DNA of 64,000 nt from Aphidius gifuensis. Lineage: Eukaryota > Arthropoda > Insecta > Hymenoptera > Braconidae. Location of the stretch: contig NC_057788.1 of the NCBI RefSeq assembly GCF_014905175.1, positions 16,844,154-16,908,153 of the forward strand, given 5' to 3'. The first letter of the stretch is position 1; each line of letters begins with the position of its first letter. The notes beneath the pieces were generated by a model. It had not been told where the DNA came from and did not search any database. It saw only the letters and a list, made by a program, of their open reading frames with translations. Both the position numbers and the translations under genes were made by a program. Positions 33,544 through 44,554 of the stretch are shown piece after piece.

Positions 33544-34225
33544 CATTGTGAAAAAAAAATTCTGTTAAATAGAAATTTTTGTCTAGGAAAAAAAGACATT
33601 TCAAAGAAGTAAAAAAGAGTTTGGTAGGAAACAAGAATATGTCTCATTGGAAAAAAATGAAATTCTCGATTATGTATTATTCAAGTTCAATTCGAGTATT
33701 AGAAACATCAAATATAGTGAAAAAAGATTTATTTTAAACCACGTATATCCTCTATTTAAAACTATTGGAGGAATTAAATTATTATTTATTTTTCTTATTC
33801 AATAAATATAATTGTCTTGAAAAAAATCAAAAGTATCTAAAATTTTAGACACTTTCGTCTTGCTTTGTAACAAGTTTGGTTTTATTGATTACAAAAATGT
33901 CTAATATCCAGACACGGTCGTCTTGCTTTGTAACAGATTTTGTTACTTAAAAAACCAAAAGTGTCTAAATTCTAGACACTGTTACGTCTTGTTTTATAAG
34001 AGATTTGGTTCCCTTAAAAACAAGAGTGTCGAAGTTTTAGACACTGTCGTCTCGCTTTGTAACACGTTCGGTTTTATTAATTACAAAAATGTCTAAATTT
34101 TAGACAATACTATGCCTTGCCTTATAACAGATTTGGTTTAATTTAAAACAAAATACCCTAAATTTTAGACACTTTTTGTTTTGCTGTAAATACTTGTACG
34201 CCTTGGTTTATAAATAAAGTCCCTT
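33544..34225 (+). repeat. Left terminal inverted repeat with tandem palindromes
   Basis: About five ~60-bp units, each with a GTGTCTAAAATTTAGACAC-type palindrome followed by GTCTTGCTTTGTAACAGATT. The mirror copy is 45,893-46,498. Regular palindromes resemble arrays of binding sites for a transposase or replication protein (inference). Confidence 0.85.
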
Positions 34226-34227
34226 AA

Positions 34228-35462
34228 TTTTATATACAATTTATTTTCTTATATGCAATAATATTCCTGAGTGAAAATAATAACATTCTTTTTTCATGGA
34301 TACATATTGCCTTGAATCAAAATTTAATTTTTTTTTTTTTCAAGACTTTATTTTCCAAATTAAAAGCAATAATAGTATAACTCAAGACGTAAAAAGATAT
34401 TTTAAAAATTTTTTAATAAAAAAAAACAAAAAAAAAATTATTTTTTTTATTGTTAATTACTCTTTATCGTAATTGTTTATTTTTATCGTAATTGTTTATC
34501 CTGCCTACCTATCCGAAAACCTAAAACTATTTGTTTGTTTTAACCGAGAACCGAACCTACTATCTTCTAATTTCTAAACGCATATCTTATTCCGCGCGGC
34601 CACCTTATGATTTGGTTGTGATTTTTATAAACTTAAAGCACACGTTGGCTACGATAGAATAAATTTGCAAAGTCTTGTAATAAAAAAAATATTTGATTAT
34701 ATTCTATTGGGCAAATTCTAAATCCTTCAAGGAACAAAATGTTAGATGTCTAAATATAAATTTATAAATTCGTTAAATTAAATATTATTTCCGGTAAAAA
34801 TTTTTTTTAGTATTATAAAATTAAATACAACAAACAAATTTTACTTTAATATAAATATACAATAAAACAACTTTAACGTTAACAAATCATCAAACTCAAC
34901 AATGATAATAATTTATGGTTCCAAAATAAATTATGCCTAAAAAAAATTTACTCTGGAAATAATATTTAATTAAACGAATTTATAAATTTATATTTAGACA
35001 TCTAACATTTCGTTCCTTATTACAAGACTTTGCAAATTTATTCTATCGTAGCCAACGTGTGCTTTAAGTTTATAAAAATCACAACCAAATCATAATCTTG
35101 CGGTGGCCGCGCGGAATTAGATATGCGTTTAGAAATTAGAAGATAGTAGGTTCGGTTCTCGGTTAAAACAAACAAATAGATTTAGGTTTTCGGATAGGTA
35201 GTAGGATAAACAATTACGATAAAAATAAACAATTACGATAAAGAGTAATTAACAATAAAAAAAATAATTTTTTTTTTGTTTTTTTTTATTAAAAAATTTT
35301 TAAAATATCTTTTTACGTCTTGAGTTATACTATTATTGCTTTTAATTTGGAAAATAAAGTCTTGAAAAAAAAAAAATTAAGTTTTGATTCAAGGCAATAT
35401 GTATCCATGAAAAAAGAATGTTATTATTCTCACTCAGGAATATTATTGCATATAAGAAAACA
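34228..35462. mobile_element. Foldback with tRNA-like segments in both arms
   Basis: Arms of about 430-490 bp (34,228-34,730 and 35,020-35,462) around an AT-rich centre that is itself palindromic. Each arm contains a tRNA-like block (35,101-35,163 plus strand; 34,560-34,622 minus). Confidence 0.85.
35101..35163 (+). other. tRNA-like segment in foldback arm
   Basis: GGTGGCCGCGCGGAATTAGA (A-box region) and, 30 nt on, GTAGGTTCGGTTCTCGG (B-box match). Mirror copy on the minus strand at 34,560-34,622. Not a full cloverleaf. Confidence 0.5.
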
Positions 35463-36134
35463 CCCTTTATTTCTTTATAAATTAATAACAATATCTCACA
35501 AAACCCTTTATTAGAAAGATCCTTTATTTTTGATAACTTATTAATAATAATATCTACGACGCCCTTGATTCAAAAGACCCTTTACTTTTTTATAAATTAA
35601 CAACAATATTAATTACGAAACCCTTTGTTGGAAAGACACTTTATTTTTTAATAACTTGATAACAATTATATCTATAACACTCTTGATTTGAAAGATCTTA
35701 TACTGAAAAATTATATTGAAATCAACTCACAGGCATAAGGGACTTTTGAAAGACACTGTGTCATACATATTATAATAAAAAATAAAGAATTAGTAAGTTG
35801 TTCTGCTACCAAGGGTTAATTGATACAGTGTCTTTCTGACTTCGGGAATTTTCAAGTTTTATAAGAAAAAAAAAAAATTATAGGGGTATGTAATCGAGGC
35901 TCACGAATCGAATAGTAGGGTTTAAAATTTGATAGAGACAGAAAAAAGGGTTTAAAAAAATAATTAATCATAAAAAAAAAAATTTTGCGTATCCTGTTAG
36001 CTTTAGAATAAAATGATTCAAATAAACGTTGTAGAGAATACTATTTTGGGAAATATATTGATGTCGCGCTCATACTCGATTACGCTCAGCCACGCTCGTT
36101 CATTCGGTTCCTACTATATCTGTCTTCTTTAAAT

Positions 36135-37039
36135 ATACAGAGTGTCCCATTTTAATTTATCAATGGATTTTTTTCGAAAAATATAGCTTAAATTGTAAAA
36201 TGTTTCAAGTAAAAGTTGTAGGGTTTGGAGGGGGACGAAGAAAAAAAAAAAAACAAATTCGAAAAATCCAAAATGGCGGAGTTTCCGTTATAAACATAGT
36301 TTTTTTAAATGGATACTGCATTTTTTTTTTTGGTGAAAAAAAATCAAAATCATTGTTTTACATCAAAACTAACACTTTTTATTTGAAAAATATTTCGACA
36401 AAATGACTTTTTTCGGGCCGATTTTATCTGTTTATGGATTTTCCCGAAAAAATATGGCTTCAATTAAAGAATTATATTTAGAAAAGTTTTAGCGCCCAGA
36501 AAGACGAAAACGAAAAATAATTTTTTCCGAAAATTTTATTCAGAAAAAGTGTTAGCCTTGATGTATACAATTTTTTAATAAAAAAAAATTACACCTAACC
36601 TCGAAAAAAAAAATGTTCATACCGGAAACTATGCCATTTTTAAATTGAAAATTTTTTTTTTTTTTTTTTTCGTTTTGTCTTTTTGAGCGCTACAACTTTT
36701 CTAAATAGCATTTTTTAATTAAAGCCATATTTTTTCAGGAAAATCCATAAACAGAGAAAATCGGGCCGAAAAAAAAGTGATTTTATCGAAAAATTTTTAA
36801 AATAAAAACCGTTAGTTTTGATGTAGAAAAACGTTTTGGTGCAAAAAAAAATGCAGTATCCTTTTAAAAAAACTATGTTTATACCGGAAACTCCGCCATT
36901 TTCGATTTTTCGAATTTTTTTTTTTTTTTTTTCTTCGTCCCCTTCCAAACCCTACAACTTTTACTTGAAACATTTTACAATTTAAGCTTTATTTTTCGAA
37001 GAAAATCCATTGATAAATTAAAATGGGACACTCTGTATA
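36135..37039. mobile_element. Foldback, TATACAGAGTGTCCCATTTT ends
   Basis: Arms of about 430 bp meeting near 36,590; each includes AAAAGTTGTAGGGTTTGGAG and poly(A)/poly(T) runs. The frames 36200-36406 and 36715-36948 are the same arm read in both orientations, not genes. A related fragment disrupts the virus-like genes at 43,275-43,576. Confidence 0.85.
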
Positions 37040-37812
37040 TCTTTCCTTTTTTCTTTCAAATCAAACTCTGAGCCGATTTTCGTTTTCGAAGCATCCACGG
37101 CCGAAGAATAATAACAAAAGCAATTGTTTATTGTTAAATTAATATTATCAATCGGATACTAGCTTTAATAGATGACCGATTTCAATAATTTGTCTTTTTG
37201 TTTTAAAGGGCTTGAAACGTGCTATTATCTTATTGAATAAAAAGAATTATCACTTAAAAAACAACAATAAAAGAAATTGTTTATTGTAAAATTATTATTT
37301 AAAAAACGAATTTCTATTTTAATAATTGATTGCGATTTCTTTTTTTTTTTTTTTGTTTTTAAGAAGACAAGACAAACTTCAATATGACTGTGAAAAGAAA
37401 CAAAAAAAAATAAAAAAAGGTATCTCAATCAATTATTAAAATAGAAATTCGATTTTTAAATAATAATTTTACAATAAACAATTAATTTTTTTGTTGTTTT
37501 GCGAGTAAAAATATTGATTTTACAGTATTATTAAAGTTGGTTTTGTTCCCTTTAAAATAAATAAAAAAAAAAGAAAATCAATTAATTATTAAATTAGAAA
37601 CTTAATTTTTAATAATAATTTTACAATAAACAATTTCTGTTATTGTTGTTTTTTAAGTGATAATTCTTTTTATTCAATAAGATAATAGCACGTTTCAAGC
37701 CCTTTAAAACAAAAAAAAAATTATTGAAATCGGTCAACTATTAAAGCTAGTATCCAAGTATTAACGAAAATCGGCTCAGAGTTTAATTTGAAAGAAAAAA
37801 GGAAAAATATAT
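37040..37812. mobile_element. Foldback, GAGCCGATTTTCGTT arms
   Basis: Arms TTTAAAGGGCTTGAAACGTG (37,203) and complement (37,690), nested arms around ATTGTTTATTGTAAAATTAT. AT-rich, non-coding. Confidence 0.8.
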
Positions 37813-38679
37813 TGTTACGTTTTAGGGTTAAAATAAAAGATATCTCTTTTCTATTTAAATTAATAGGTCTTTATTCATTTGCTATTCTATTGCAACTGCA
37901 ACTTAACTCTTTCTCTCATCTCTTTCCCGTTACTAAGGTCGTCATTTGTTATTAACTAATTCTATATTGTCTGTCTCTGTCTATCATATAGGAGGAGGGA
38001 ATGATTAACTTCATATTCGTAACACTACCCTCCGCCCAATGAAGATTGTCGTCCCGACAATCCGTAACCTACAGCTCAAGAATGTTCAACAACCTGATTA
38101 TATCAATCAGATCCTTGACCACTGGGGATTTTCGAGTTATCCTAAGATGTTGTTCAGTATTTACTCAAGGTTCAGGGGAAAACCCAATGTAAAAACCCTG
38201 AACGAACAACATTTACAATTCTATTTTATATCTACAGTCAATTTTGTTCAATCAATAGAATATCTTCATTCAATCTATCTTTTTTTATTGATTTATTCTT
38301 CTCCTAGATATTTGTCTTCTCCTAGATGATTAATTGTATTTATGATTGCAATTTAATTATTCCTCCATGTAGTATAATATCAACCTAAATAAGTAAATTA
38401 AGAAAACCTAAAAAAAAATATAATTTGCATAATTATGGTTATTATTTATTCATTTTCAAAGCGTCCTTTGAAAACAAACAACATCAATTATCATTTTTAC
38501 TAGTATTTTAATCTGTGGTGTACACCCATCAATAACCAAGTCACATTCATGCTCTTATACAGGCCATTGATGAGAATTTCTCATCAAAGGGACAACACGT
38601 CCGCCATGATTCCAAGGAATCATGCCAAGGCAGTGACTAAAAATTTTACCTAGGATTTTTATTTATTTATTTCTCAACC

Positions 38680-38777
38680 TTGTTTCCTACTCAAAACAAG
38701 GAACCTCAGTCCATCGAGGGCCATTTTTACCTTAAACCTTGTTTCCTACATGAAACAAGGAACCTCAGTCCATCGAG

Positions 38778-38808
<31 letters not shown>

Positions 38809-38985
38809 ACCTTAAACCTTGTTTCCTACTCGAAACAAGGAACCTCAGTCCATCGAGGGCCATTTTTACCTTAAACCTTGTTTCCTACATGAAACAAGGA
38901 ACCTCAGTCCATCGAGGGCCATTTTTTACCTTAAACCTTGTTTCCTACCTGAAACAAGGAACCTCAGTCCATCGAGGGTCATTTT
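38680..38985 (+). repeat. ~60-bp minisatellite inside the LTR element
   Basis: Five units of CCTTGTTTCCTAC + GAAACAAGGAACCTCAGTCC + ATCGAGGGCCATTTTTACC. Each has a CCTTGTTTC/GAAACAAGG hairpin. One unit carries a long T run. Confidence 0.93.
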
Positions 38986-39138
38986 TTAAAAATCCTATCT
39001 TACTTTTACTTGAAGTAAGAACTTCTAATTTTTATTTCATGTATGCATAAATTCTGTTTACATGTAAACTATTTAGTTAATTTTATTTTAATGATTCTTT
39101 TTATTTTTATCACAACTATTTGCATAGTGGCTCAATTT

Positions 39139-39423
39139 TTAGCATTTGAAACAAACAATTCCAGATTTATTTTTATCAATTTTTTCTTCATTTGTCTTGT
39201 TTTTATCACAATAATAATTTTTTTTTAGAATAGTTCTTTCATATTTATGATGGTACTTATATTTGTTATTATTATAATTATTATTTTCTAGATTTGAATT
39301 ATTTTCTCTAAATAACTGTATTATTTCTCCTCTCATTATTTTTCTTGATTCTTCTAGTTCCTTTCTGATTAAATTTCTAAATGCATTTAATTTATCGTCG
39401 AATTCTTGTAAATTTTTTGCCAT
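39139..39423 (-). pseudogene. gag remnant of the LTR element
   Basis: A 94-residue frame rich in Asn/Lys with a helical start (QEFDDKLNAFRNLIRKELEE) and a terminal CFKC that could be the first half of a CCHC zinc knuckle. It follows the primer-binding site by about 240 nt. No protease or reverse transcriptase follows. Confidence 0.5.
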
Positions 39424-41189
39424 TTTAATTCAGATGTTTGTAACTTTTTTAATATTGATTCAAATATTAATCACTCTTTTTTTTTTTTTTTTTTTTTTAT
39501 TAATCACGTTATTTTCTTTGTATTTTTATTTTCGATATTAATTCTGTGAGCGTTTCACTATTTTAAAAATAAAATAGAATTCAATTCAAATAAATTAATG
39601 AATTTATATTTTTTATTTTATTATTTAATCCTTTCTTTCTATTTTATTTTTAATTTTTCTTCTGACACCAATGTTACGTTTTAGGGTTAAAATGAAAGAT
39701 ATCTCTTTTCTATTTAAATTAATAGGTCTTTATTCATTTGCTATTCTATTGCAACTGCAACTTAACTCTTTCTCTCATCTCTTTCTCGTTACTAAGGTCG
39801 TCATTTGTTATTAACTAATTCTATATTGTCTGTCTCTGTCTATCATATAAGAGGAGGGAATGATTAACTTCATATTCGTAACAATATATTTATAGATGAC
39901 AGATATAGTAGGAACCGAATGAACGAGCGTGGCCGAGCGTAACCGAGTGTGAGCGCAACACTAATATATTTCCCGCTTAATTTTTTTCTCTCAATACTTC
40001 GAAGTTTTTTGACTGGACTACTAATACTTTTACGGTTCGAGTGAATACAACAGCTGTTTATACGTGTGTGCGTCCAGTTGGATACAGTCGGGAAGCATCG
40101 GGTTGAAATAAAACTATCTCTCTTTTTGAAATATCTATCAAGGTCACGCAGGGGAGTTTTGGGTGGGGATTCGTAAGGGGTAACGCGTTAATCAAAAATA
40201 CAAAACTTTGAAAATTGATTACTTGAAAACGCGTGGTTATACAAAAAAAAATTATAAGAACTACCCCCCCCCCCCTCTCTCTCCCAAAATAATATTCTCT
40301 ACAACGTTTATTTGAATCATTTTATTCTAAAGCTAACATGAAACGCAAAATTAATTTTTTTATGATTAATTATTTTTTTAAACACTTTTTTCTGTCGCTA
40401 TCAAATTTTAAACCCTACCATTCGATTCGTAGGCCTCGATTACATACCCCTATAATTTTTTTTTTTTATAAAACTTGAAAAGTCCCGAAGTCAGAAAGAC
40501 ACTGTATCAATTAACCCTTGGTAGCAGAACAACTTACTAATTCTTTATTTTTTATTATAATATGTATGACACAGTGTCTTTCAAAAGTCCCTTATGCCTG
40601 TGAGTTGATTTCAATATAATTTTTCAGTATAAGATCTTTCAAATCAAGAGTGTTATAGATATAATTGTTATCAAGTTATTAAAAAATAAAGGGTCTTTCC
40701 AATAAAGGGTTTTGTAATTAATATTGTTGTTAATTTATAAAAAAGTAAAGGGCCTTTTGAATCAAGGGCGTCGTAGATATTATTCTTAATAAGTTATTAA
40801 AAATAAAGGGTCTTTCTAATAAAGGGTTTTGTGATTAATATTGTTGTTCATTCATTTAGAAATAAAGGGTTTTTCCAATAAAGGGTTTTTCTAATTAATA
40901 TTGTTATTAATTTATAAAGTAAAGGGTCTTTCGAATCAAGGGCGTTGTAGATATTATTGTTTATAAGTTATTAAATAATAAAAGGTCTTTCCAATAAAGG
41001 GTTTTGTGATTAATATTGTTGCTCATTTATTTAGAAATGAAAGGTTTTTCCAATAAAGGGTTTTTCTAATTAATATTGTTATTAATTTATAAAGTAAAGG
41101 TCTTTCGAATCAAAGGCGTTGTAGATATTAATGTTTATCAGTTATTAAATAATAAAGGGTCTTTCTAATAAAGGGTTTTGTGATTAATA

Positions 41190-41275
41190 TTAGACAGCTC
41201 TCATTTCGGTGTCGAAAACCTGTCGAAAGGCGATCGAAATGCTGTCGAAACGCGATCGAAACGGTGTCTAGACAG
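41190..41275 (+). repeat. TGTCGAAA repeats
   Basis: GGTGTCGAAAACCTGTCGAA, then GATCGAAA words about every 12-20 bp. The same repeats start at 63,915 behind a CCCTGGTAGAAAT terminus, so this may be a solitary subterminal block. Confidence 0.5.
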
Positions 41276-41394
41276 GAATTCATTTTGATTAATTTAAAAA
41301 AAATTATTGTTTTATTATGTTTAATTGCAATTGTTTTTTAAATTAACAAATAAAATTTTTTTTTTACAAAGTTTTTTATTACAATTTTTTTTTT

Positions 41395-41754
41395 TTATAA
41401 TTTAAAAAATACTAATCTATCATTAATATAGTCCATTATCATCCCATTATCAGAAGTACTATAATTGTCCTCATGTGGTGAATTATTTTTTTTATCATTC
41501 GTATTTTTTTCATCCGGAAATGATTTATCATCAATTAATGATGTTTTATTGATCGTTGTTGTTGTTGTTGGTAATTGTGCAGCTAATTTGTTGAGCTGTG
41601 TGACAACAGGTTTAAGATATTTATTCGCAGCTTCTGTTATATATTCTTTTCCCGATTTCAACAATTGATATTTTTTACGAATAACGTTTTGTACTTTTTC
41701 AATTTCACTTAAAAATTTTGTTTCATCAACTAGTTCTTTCTCACAAAGAGGCAT
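41395..41754 (-). pseudogene. Virus-like element: coiled-coil protein, N-terminal part
   Basis: 119 residues. The first 65 are an amphipathic helix region (FLSEIEKVQNVIRKKYQLLK), followed by a Thr/Asn/Asp-rich tail. Proteins with a start like this accompany packaging ATPase and capsid genes in Polinton-like insect elements; I base this on layout and general resemblance. The frame ends early compared with what I would expect, and the tail looks degenerate. It lies 37 bp downstream of, and on the same strand as, the ATPase gene. Confidence 0.55.
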
Positions 41755-41791
41755 GTAGGTCCTTTAAGATTTCACAATCAACTAATGAAAT

Positions 41792-42508
41792 TTAACAAAT
41801 CGTTCTGTTATTTATAGTTATGAAGCAGTCAAAAATTTTTCTATATCTTCCTTTATCCATATCTCTATCTTTATCGATACACAGAAAGCAATATTTTTCT
41901 TTCCAACAATCCACACACATCTGACGGAATTTACTATACTTCATATCAATGTTAACATGATCGTGATGTATATGCTTTAAATTCGTATCATCTTGTGGAA
42001 AGATAATCAGAAAATTAATATTATCACGTATCAAATGTTTAGGTGTTCGCGCATATGATTGACATAAATGAAATGAATCAACAGCTTTATGTCTTCCCAT
42101 ACAAAAAAATGCTTTAATATGATCCTGCTTTTCAGTTGCAACGTCATCAAATATAAACAAAGAATTTGGTTTTGCTTCGTCAACTGGTACGGCTTGATCG
42201 TTGTCAGAAAATTTATAGTAATTTATTTCTTCAAGTGGTTCTAGTAACTTTTCTAAATATTGATATTTCGGTTGGTATAATGATTTACTATAAATATAAA
42301 TATTTGCGAATCGTAAACCATTTGGATCAACAATTAAACTCGTTAAAGCGTTGGTTTTACCACAATTACTTCCTCCAATTATCGCACATCTCATTGTATT
42401 TGGTAGTAAATCACCATGTCGTTTTTCTATCAAGCCATTACCACTTTTTGATGTAATTATATCAAAGTTTATAACTGGTAATTTTAGAGCTTGTTTCTGG
42501 TATTCCAT
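41792..42508 (-). CDS. Virus-like element: A32-type DNA-packaging ATPase
   Basis: 238 residues from the ATG at 42,508 (chosen over the longer frame to 42,658 because the extra N-terminus is low-complexity and would overlap the divergent gene). Walker A GGSNCGKTN at 45-53, Walker B NSLFIFDD at about 115-122, then FCMGRHKAVDSFHLCQSYAR typical of the FtsK/HerA-like packaging ATPases of Polintons, adintoviruses and related viruses. Such ATPases pump DNA into the capsid. No stop or frameshift is seen across the frame, which makes it the best preserved gene of the element. A TATAAAA (42,554-42,548) and a TCAGT initiator with A at 42,521 precede it. Function in this copy is doubtful since its partners are broken. 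Confidence 0.8.
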   Translation of the reverse strand: MEYQKQALKLPVINFDIITSKSGNGLIEKRHGDLLPNTMRCAIIGGSNCGKTNALTSLIVDPNGLRFANIYIYSKSLYQPKYQYLEKLLEPLEEINYYKFSDNDQAVPVDEAKPNSLFIFDDVATEKQDHIKAFFCMGRHKAVDSFHLCQSYARTPKHLIRDNINFLIIFPQDDTNLKHIHHDHVNIDMKYSKFRQMCVDCWKEKYCFLCIDKDRDMDKGRYRKIFDCFITINNRTIC

Positions 42509-42509
42509 C

Positions 42510-42581
42510 GTGATGAGCACTGAGCTCAAATCATATAAATTCAACCGTTTTATACCAAAGCAAATCAGTCTGTTATAAACT
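42510..42581. promoter_or_regulatory. Divergent core promoters of two virus-like genes
   Basis: Plus strand: TATAAAT near 42,533-42,540 and TCAGTC with A at 42,567, 33 nt apart. Minus strand: TATAAAA from 42,554 and TCAGT with A at 42,521, 33 nt apart. Both match arthropod TATA/initiator spacing. The two promoters interlock in about 75 bp. Confidence 0.55.
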
Positions 42582-43274
42582 ATGATTGAGCATACATCAA
42601 AAAAGAAAAAGAACAAAAAACGTTGTGGAAAAGGAATACTCAATAAAATAATTAACAAATTACCATTTGAACTTCATCTACCTGGTTATTCATATTGCGG
42701 ACCAGGTACCAAGTTAGAAAAACGTTTAGCAAGAGGTGACCCGGGAATTAATCCTTTGGACGCAGCCTGTAAAAATCACGATATTGCATATTCGAAGAAT
42801 CGTAATGATATCAAGGCAAGAAACGCAGCTGATGATATTTTAGCTCGTGAAGCAGCTAAACGTATTTTTTCTAAAGACACAAGTTTTAGTGAGAGAGCAG
42901 CAGCTACATTTGTTACTGGAGCAATGAAAATAAAATCAAAATTTGGTATGGGTTGTGTTAGTGATGAAAAAAAATGTACGAAAAGAAAAACATTATCTTT
43001 GCCACAAAATAAAAAAATAAAAAAGAAGACTGGAAATAAAAAATGAAAAACGCACGGTTAAAAGAAAAGAAAATCAAGAAAAAAAGAAAATATCATTTTC
43101 AAAAATCGTACAAGCAGCAAAAAAAGCAATGAAGGGATCAAATAGTTCATCAGTTGCAATTAAATCAGCAATAAACGGCGCGAGAGTAGCTATTAAAACA
43201 AATGGTGGCAAGAAAACTATAACAGTACCTAGAGTTTTACCAGTTGCTAAACATATCGGCGGTGCACTACCACT
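42582..43274 (+). pseudogene. Virus-like element: phospholipase A2-type protein, broken
   Basis: The open part (42,582-43,046, 154 residues) begins with a basic stretch, then LPGYSYCGPGT (calcium-loop type, residues 33-43) and DAACKNHDIAY (residues 60-70, His-Asp catalytic type). This is the viral PLA2 fold known from parvovirus VP1 and from some Polinton-like elements, used there to breach endosomal membranes. After the stop the frame shifts by one and homologous coding continues (from about 43,078: KIVQAAKKAM, PRVLPVAKHIGG) until a foldback fragment cuts it at about 43,275. Product in this copy would be truncated. Confidence 0.75.
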
Positions 43275-43576
43275 TTTGTCTTTTTCAAAATCCGCCATTT
43301 TGCATTTTTTGAATTTTTTTTTTTTTTTTTCCAGGTCCCCCTTAAACCCTACAACTTTTACTTGGATCATTTTTCAATTTGAGCTATATTTTTCAAGAAA
43401 TTATCCAAAAAACTATGTTCATACCTGAAACTCCGCCATTTTGCATTTTTTGAATTTTTTTTTTTTTTTTTTCTAGGTCCCCCCTTAAACCCTACAACTT
43501 TTACTTGGATCATTTTTCAATTTGAGCTATATTTTCCAAGACATTATCCAATTAAAATGGGACAGTCGGTATACAA
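43275..43576. mobile_element. Foldback fragment inserted in virus-like genes
   Basis: Two tandem copies of AAATCCGCCATTTTGCATTT ... AACCCTACAACTTTTACTTG match one arm of the foldback at 36,135-37,039, and it ends AAAATGGGACAGTCGGTATA. It separates the PLA2-type gene from the capsid remnant; the C-terminus of the first and most of the second are missing, so the event also removed sequence. Confidence 0.75.
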
Positions 43577-44127
43577 AAAGATCCTGTCATTTCTATTGGA
43601 TTTAGAAGATGAGATTTATATGAATATCCATTGCTGCCACAAACAATTCATCATATATGGACAGTGAAAACTGCAACTCAACTGGAAAAGCTACGTTATG
43701 TTATTCTTGGTTTTCAATCAAATAGAAAAAATGATTGGCAAAAAGATGTAACACATTTTGATCATTGTAAAATAACAAATGTTAAACTTTATCTTAATTC
43801 TCATATTTTTCCATATGGGAATTTGAATCTTGATATTGAAAAAAATCAATTTGCTTTATTATACGATATGTATGCTAATTTTGCAGAGTCTGACTATGGC
43901 TCAAAAATAGATTTAGTAACAAAAGATAATTTTATTAAAAAATCTCCATTAATTGTTATTGATTGTAGTAAATAAAATGAGTTTTCAAAGACTGGTGCTG
44001 TAGATGTACGCTTGGAATTTGAATCAAAAGAAAACTTTCCTCAAGGAACGACAGCATATTGCTTAATTTTACATGATAAAATAATTGAATATAAACCAAT
44101 AAGTGGAATAGTACATAAATTAACATA
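43577..44127 (+). pseudogene. Virus-like element: capsid protein C-terminal remnant
   Basis: Coding similarity runs in one frame from about 43,577 to the TAA near 44,125, with internal stops near 43,611 and 43,972. Blocks such as HIWTVKTATQLEKLRYVI, HFDHCKITNVKLYLNS, KNQFALLYDMYANF and TGAVDVRLEFESKENF are what I would expect of the C-terminal jelly-roll of a Polinton/adintovirus-type major capsid protein; this rests on recognition, not a search. The N-terminal two thirds are absent. Confidence 0.65.
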
Positions 44128-44203
44128 AATTAATTGTAACTAATGGTTTTAATTAAATAAAAAAACAATCGAAAATAATTTGATTTTTAGTGTATTTATT
44201 TAT

Positions 44204-44545
44204 TCACATTTCCTTATCATCATCGAAATCCTGTAGATTATATGTACTATCATCTAATATTACATCTTGGTTATTTTCACCATCAAGAACCATGGTTATT
44301 GTTCCTTTCTTGACAGCATTTTCTAGCTCCTTAAATTCTTCATCATCTTAATTGAAATGTGTAGCAAATCTTTTTAGTAGATATGCATAATTTTCATTCT
44401 CGATTTCAACTGTTACCGGTGGACCATACTTTGATGTTGGAAATCTCGCTACTTTAGTAATTTTATAAACTACTTTCCTCTTCAAATCTTTCAATGATTT
44501 GCGTTGGTTAGGTTTTTGAAGTTTTTTTGCTTTTGCAAAACCCAT
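44204..44545 (-). pseudogene. Virus-like element: small OB-fold-like protein, one nonsense codon
   Basis: ATG at 44,545 opens 65 residues with SLKDLKRKVVYKITKVARF and SKYGPPVTVEIENENYAYLL, a beta-rich pattern like small OB-fold/ssDNA-binding proteins found beside such capsid genes. A TAA at 44,348-44,350 is followed in the same frame by acidic sequence (DDEEFKELENAVKKG, MVLDGENNQDVILDD) to a TGA at 44,204-44,206 and then AATAAATAAA, so the ancestral protein was about 113 residues. It converges on the capsid remnant. Confidence 0.6.
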
Positions 44546-44554
44546 TTTTGATAT

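Larger units (their letters stand above)
37813..39883 (-). mobile_element. Short LTR retrotransposon (non-autonomous)
   Basis: Two 212-bp LTRs (37,813-38,024 and 39,672-39,883), nearly identical, with TGTTACG..CGTAACA ends and flanking ATAT (or ATATAT) on both sides, as in Ty3/gypsy-type insertions. On the minus strand the 5' LTR is followed, after one base, by TGGTGTCAGAAG, complementary to the 3' end of tRNA-Leu (primer site), and the other LTR is preceded by the purine-rich GGGCGGAGGGTAG. Only a gag remnant survives; pol is absent. Near-identical LTRs suggest a young insertion. Confidence 0.9.
35463..41170. repeat. Large inverted repeat with AAAGGGTCTTT arrays
   Basis: Arms 35,463-36,133 and 39,890-41,170 mirror each other (for example TTGATACAGTGTCTTTCTGA and its complement at 40,480). 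The right arm is longer because AATAAAGGGTCTTTCCAATA-type units are amplified four to five times (40,640-41,165). The loop holds foldbacks at 36,135 and 37,040 and the LTR element at 37,813. No genes of its own. Confidence 0.75.

Noticed and set aside
41465..42456. Plus-strand frames at 41465-41668 and 42166-42456
   Set aside because: Antisense to the coiled-coil and ATPase genes.
41392..44550. Parvovirus (densovirus) integration
   Set aside because: The PLA2-type domain alone would fit, but the adjacent packaging ATPase and jelly-roll capsid remnant point to a dsDNA Polinton-like element; no NS1 helicase is seen.
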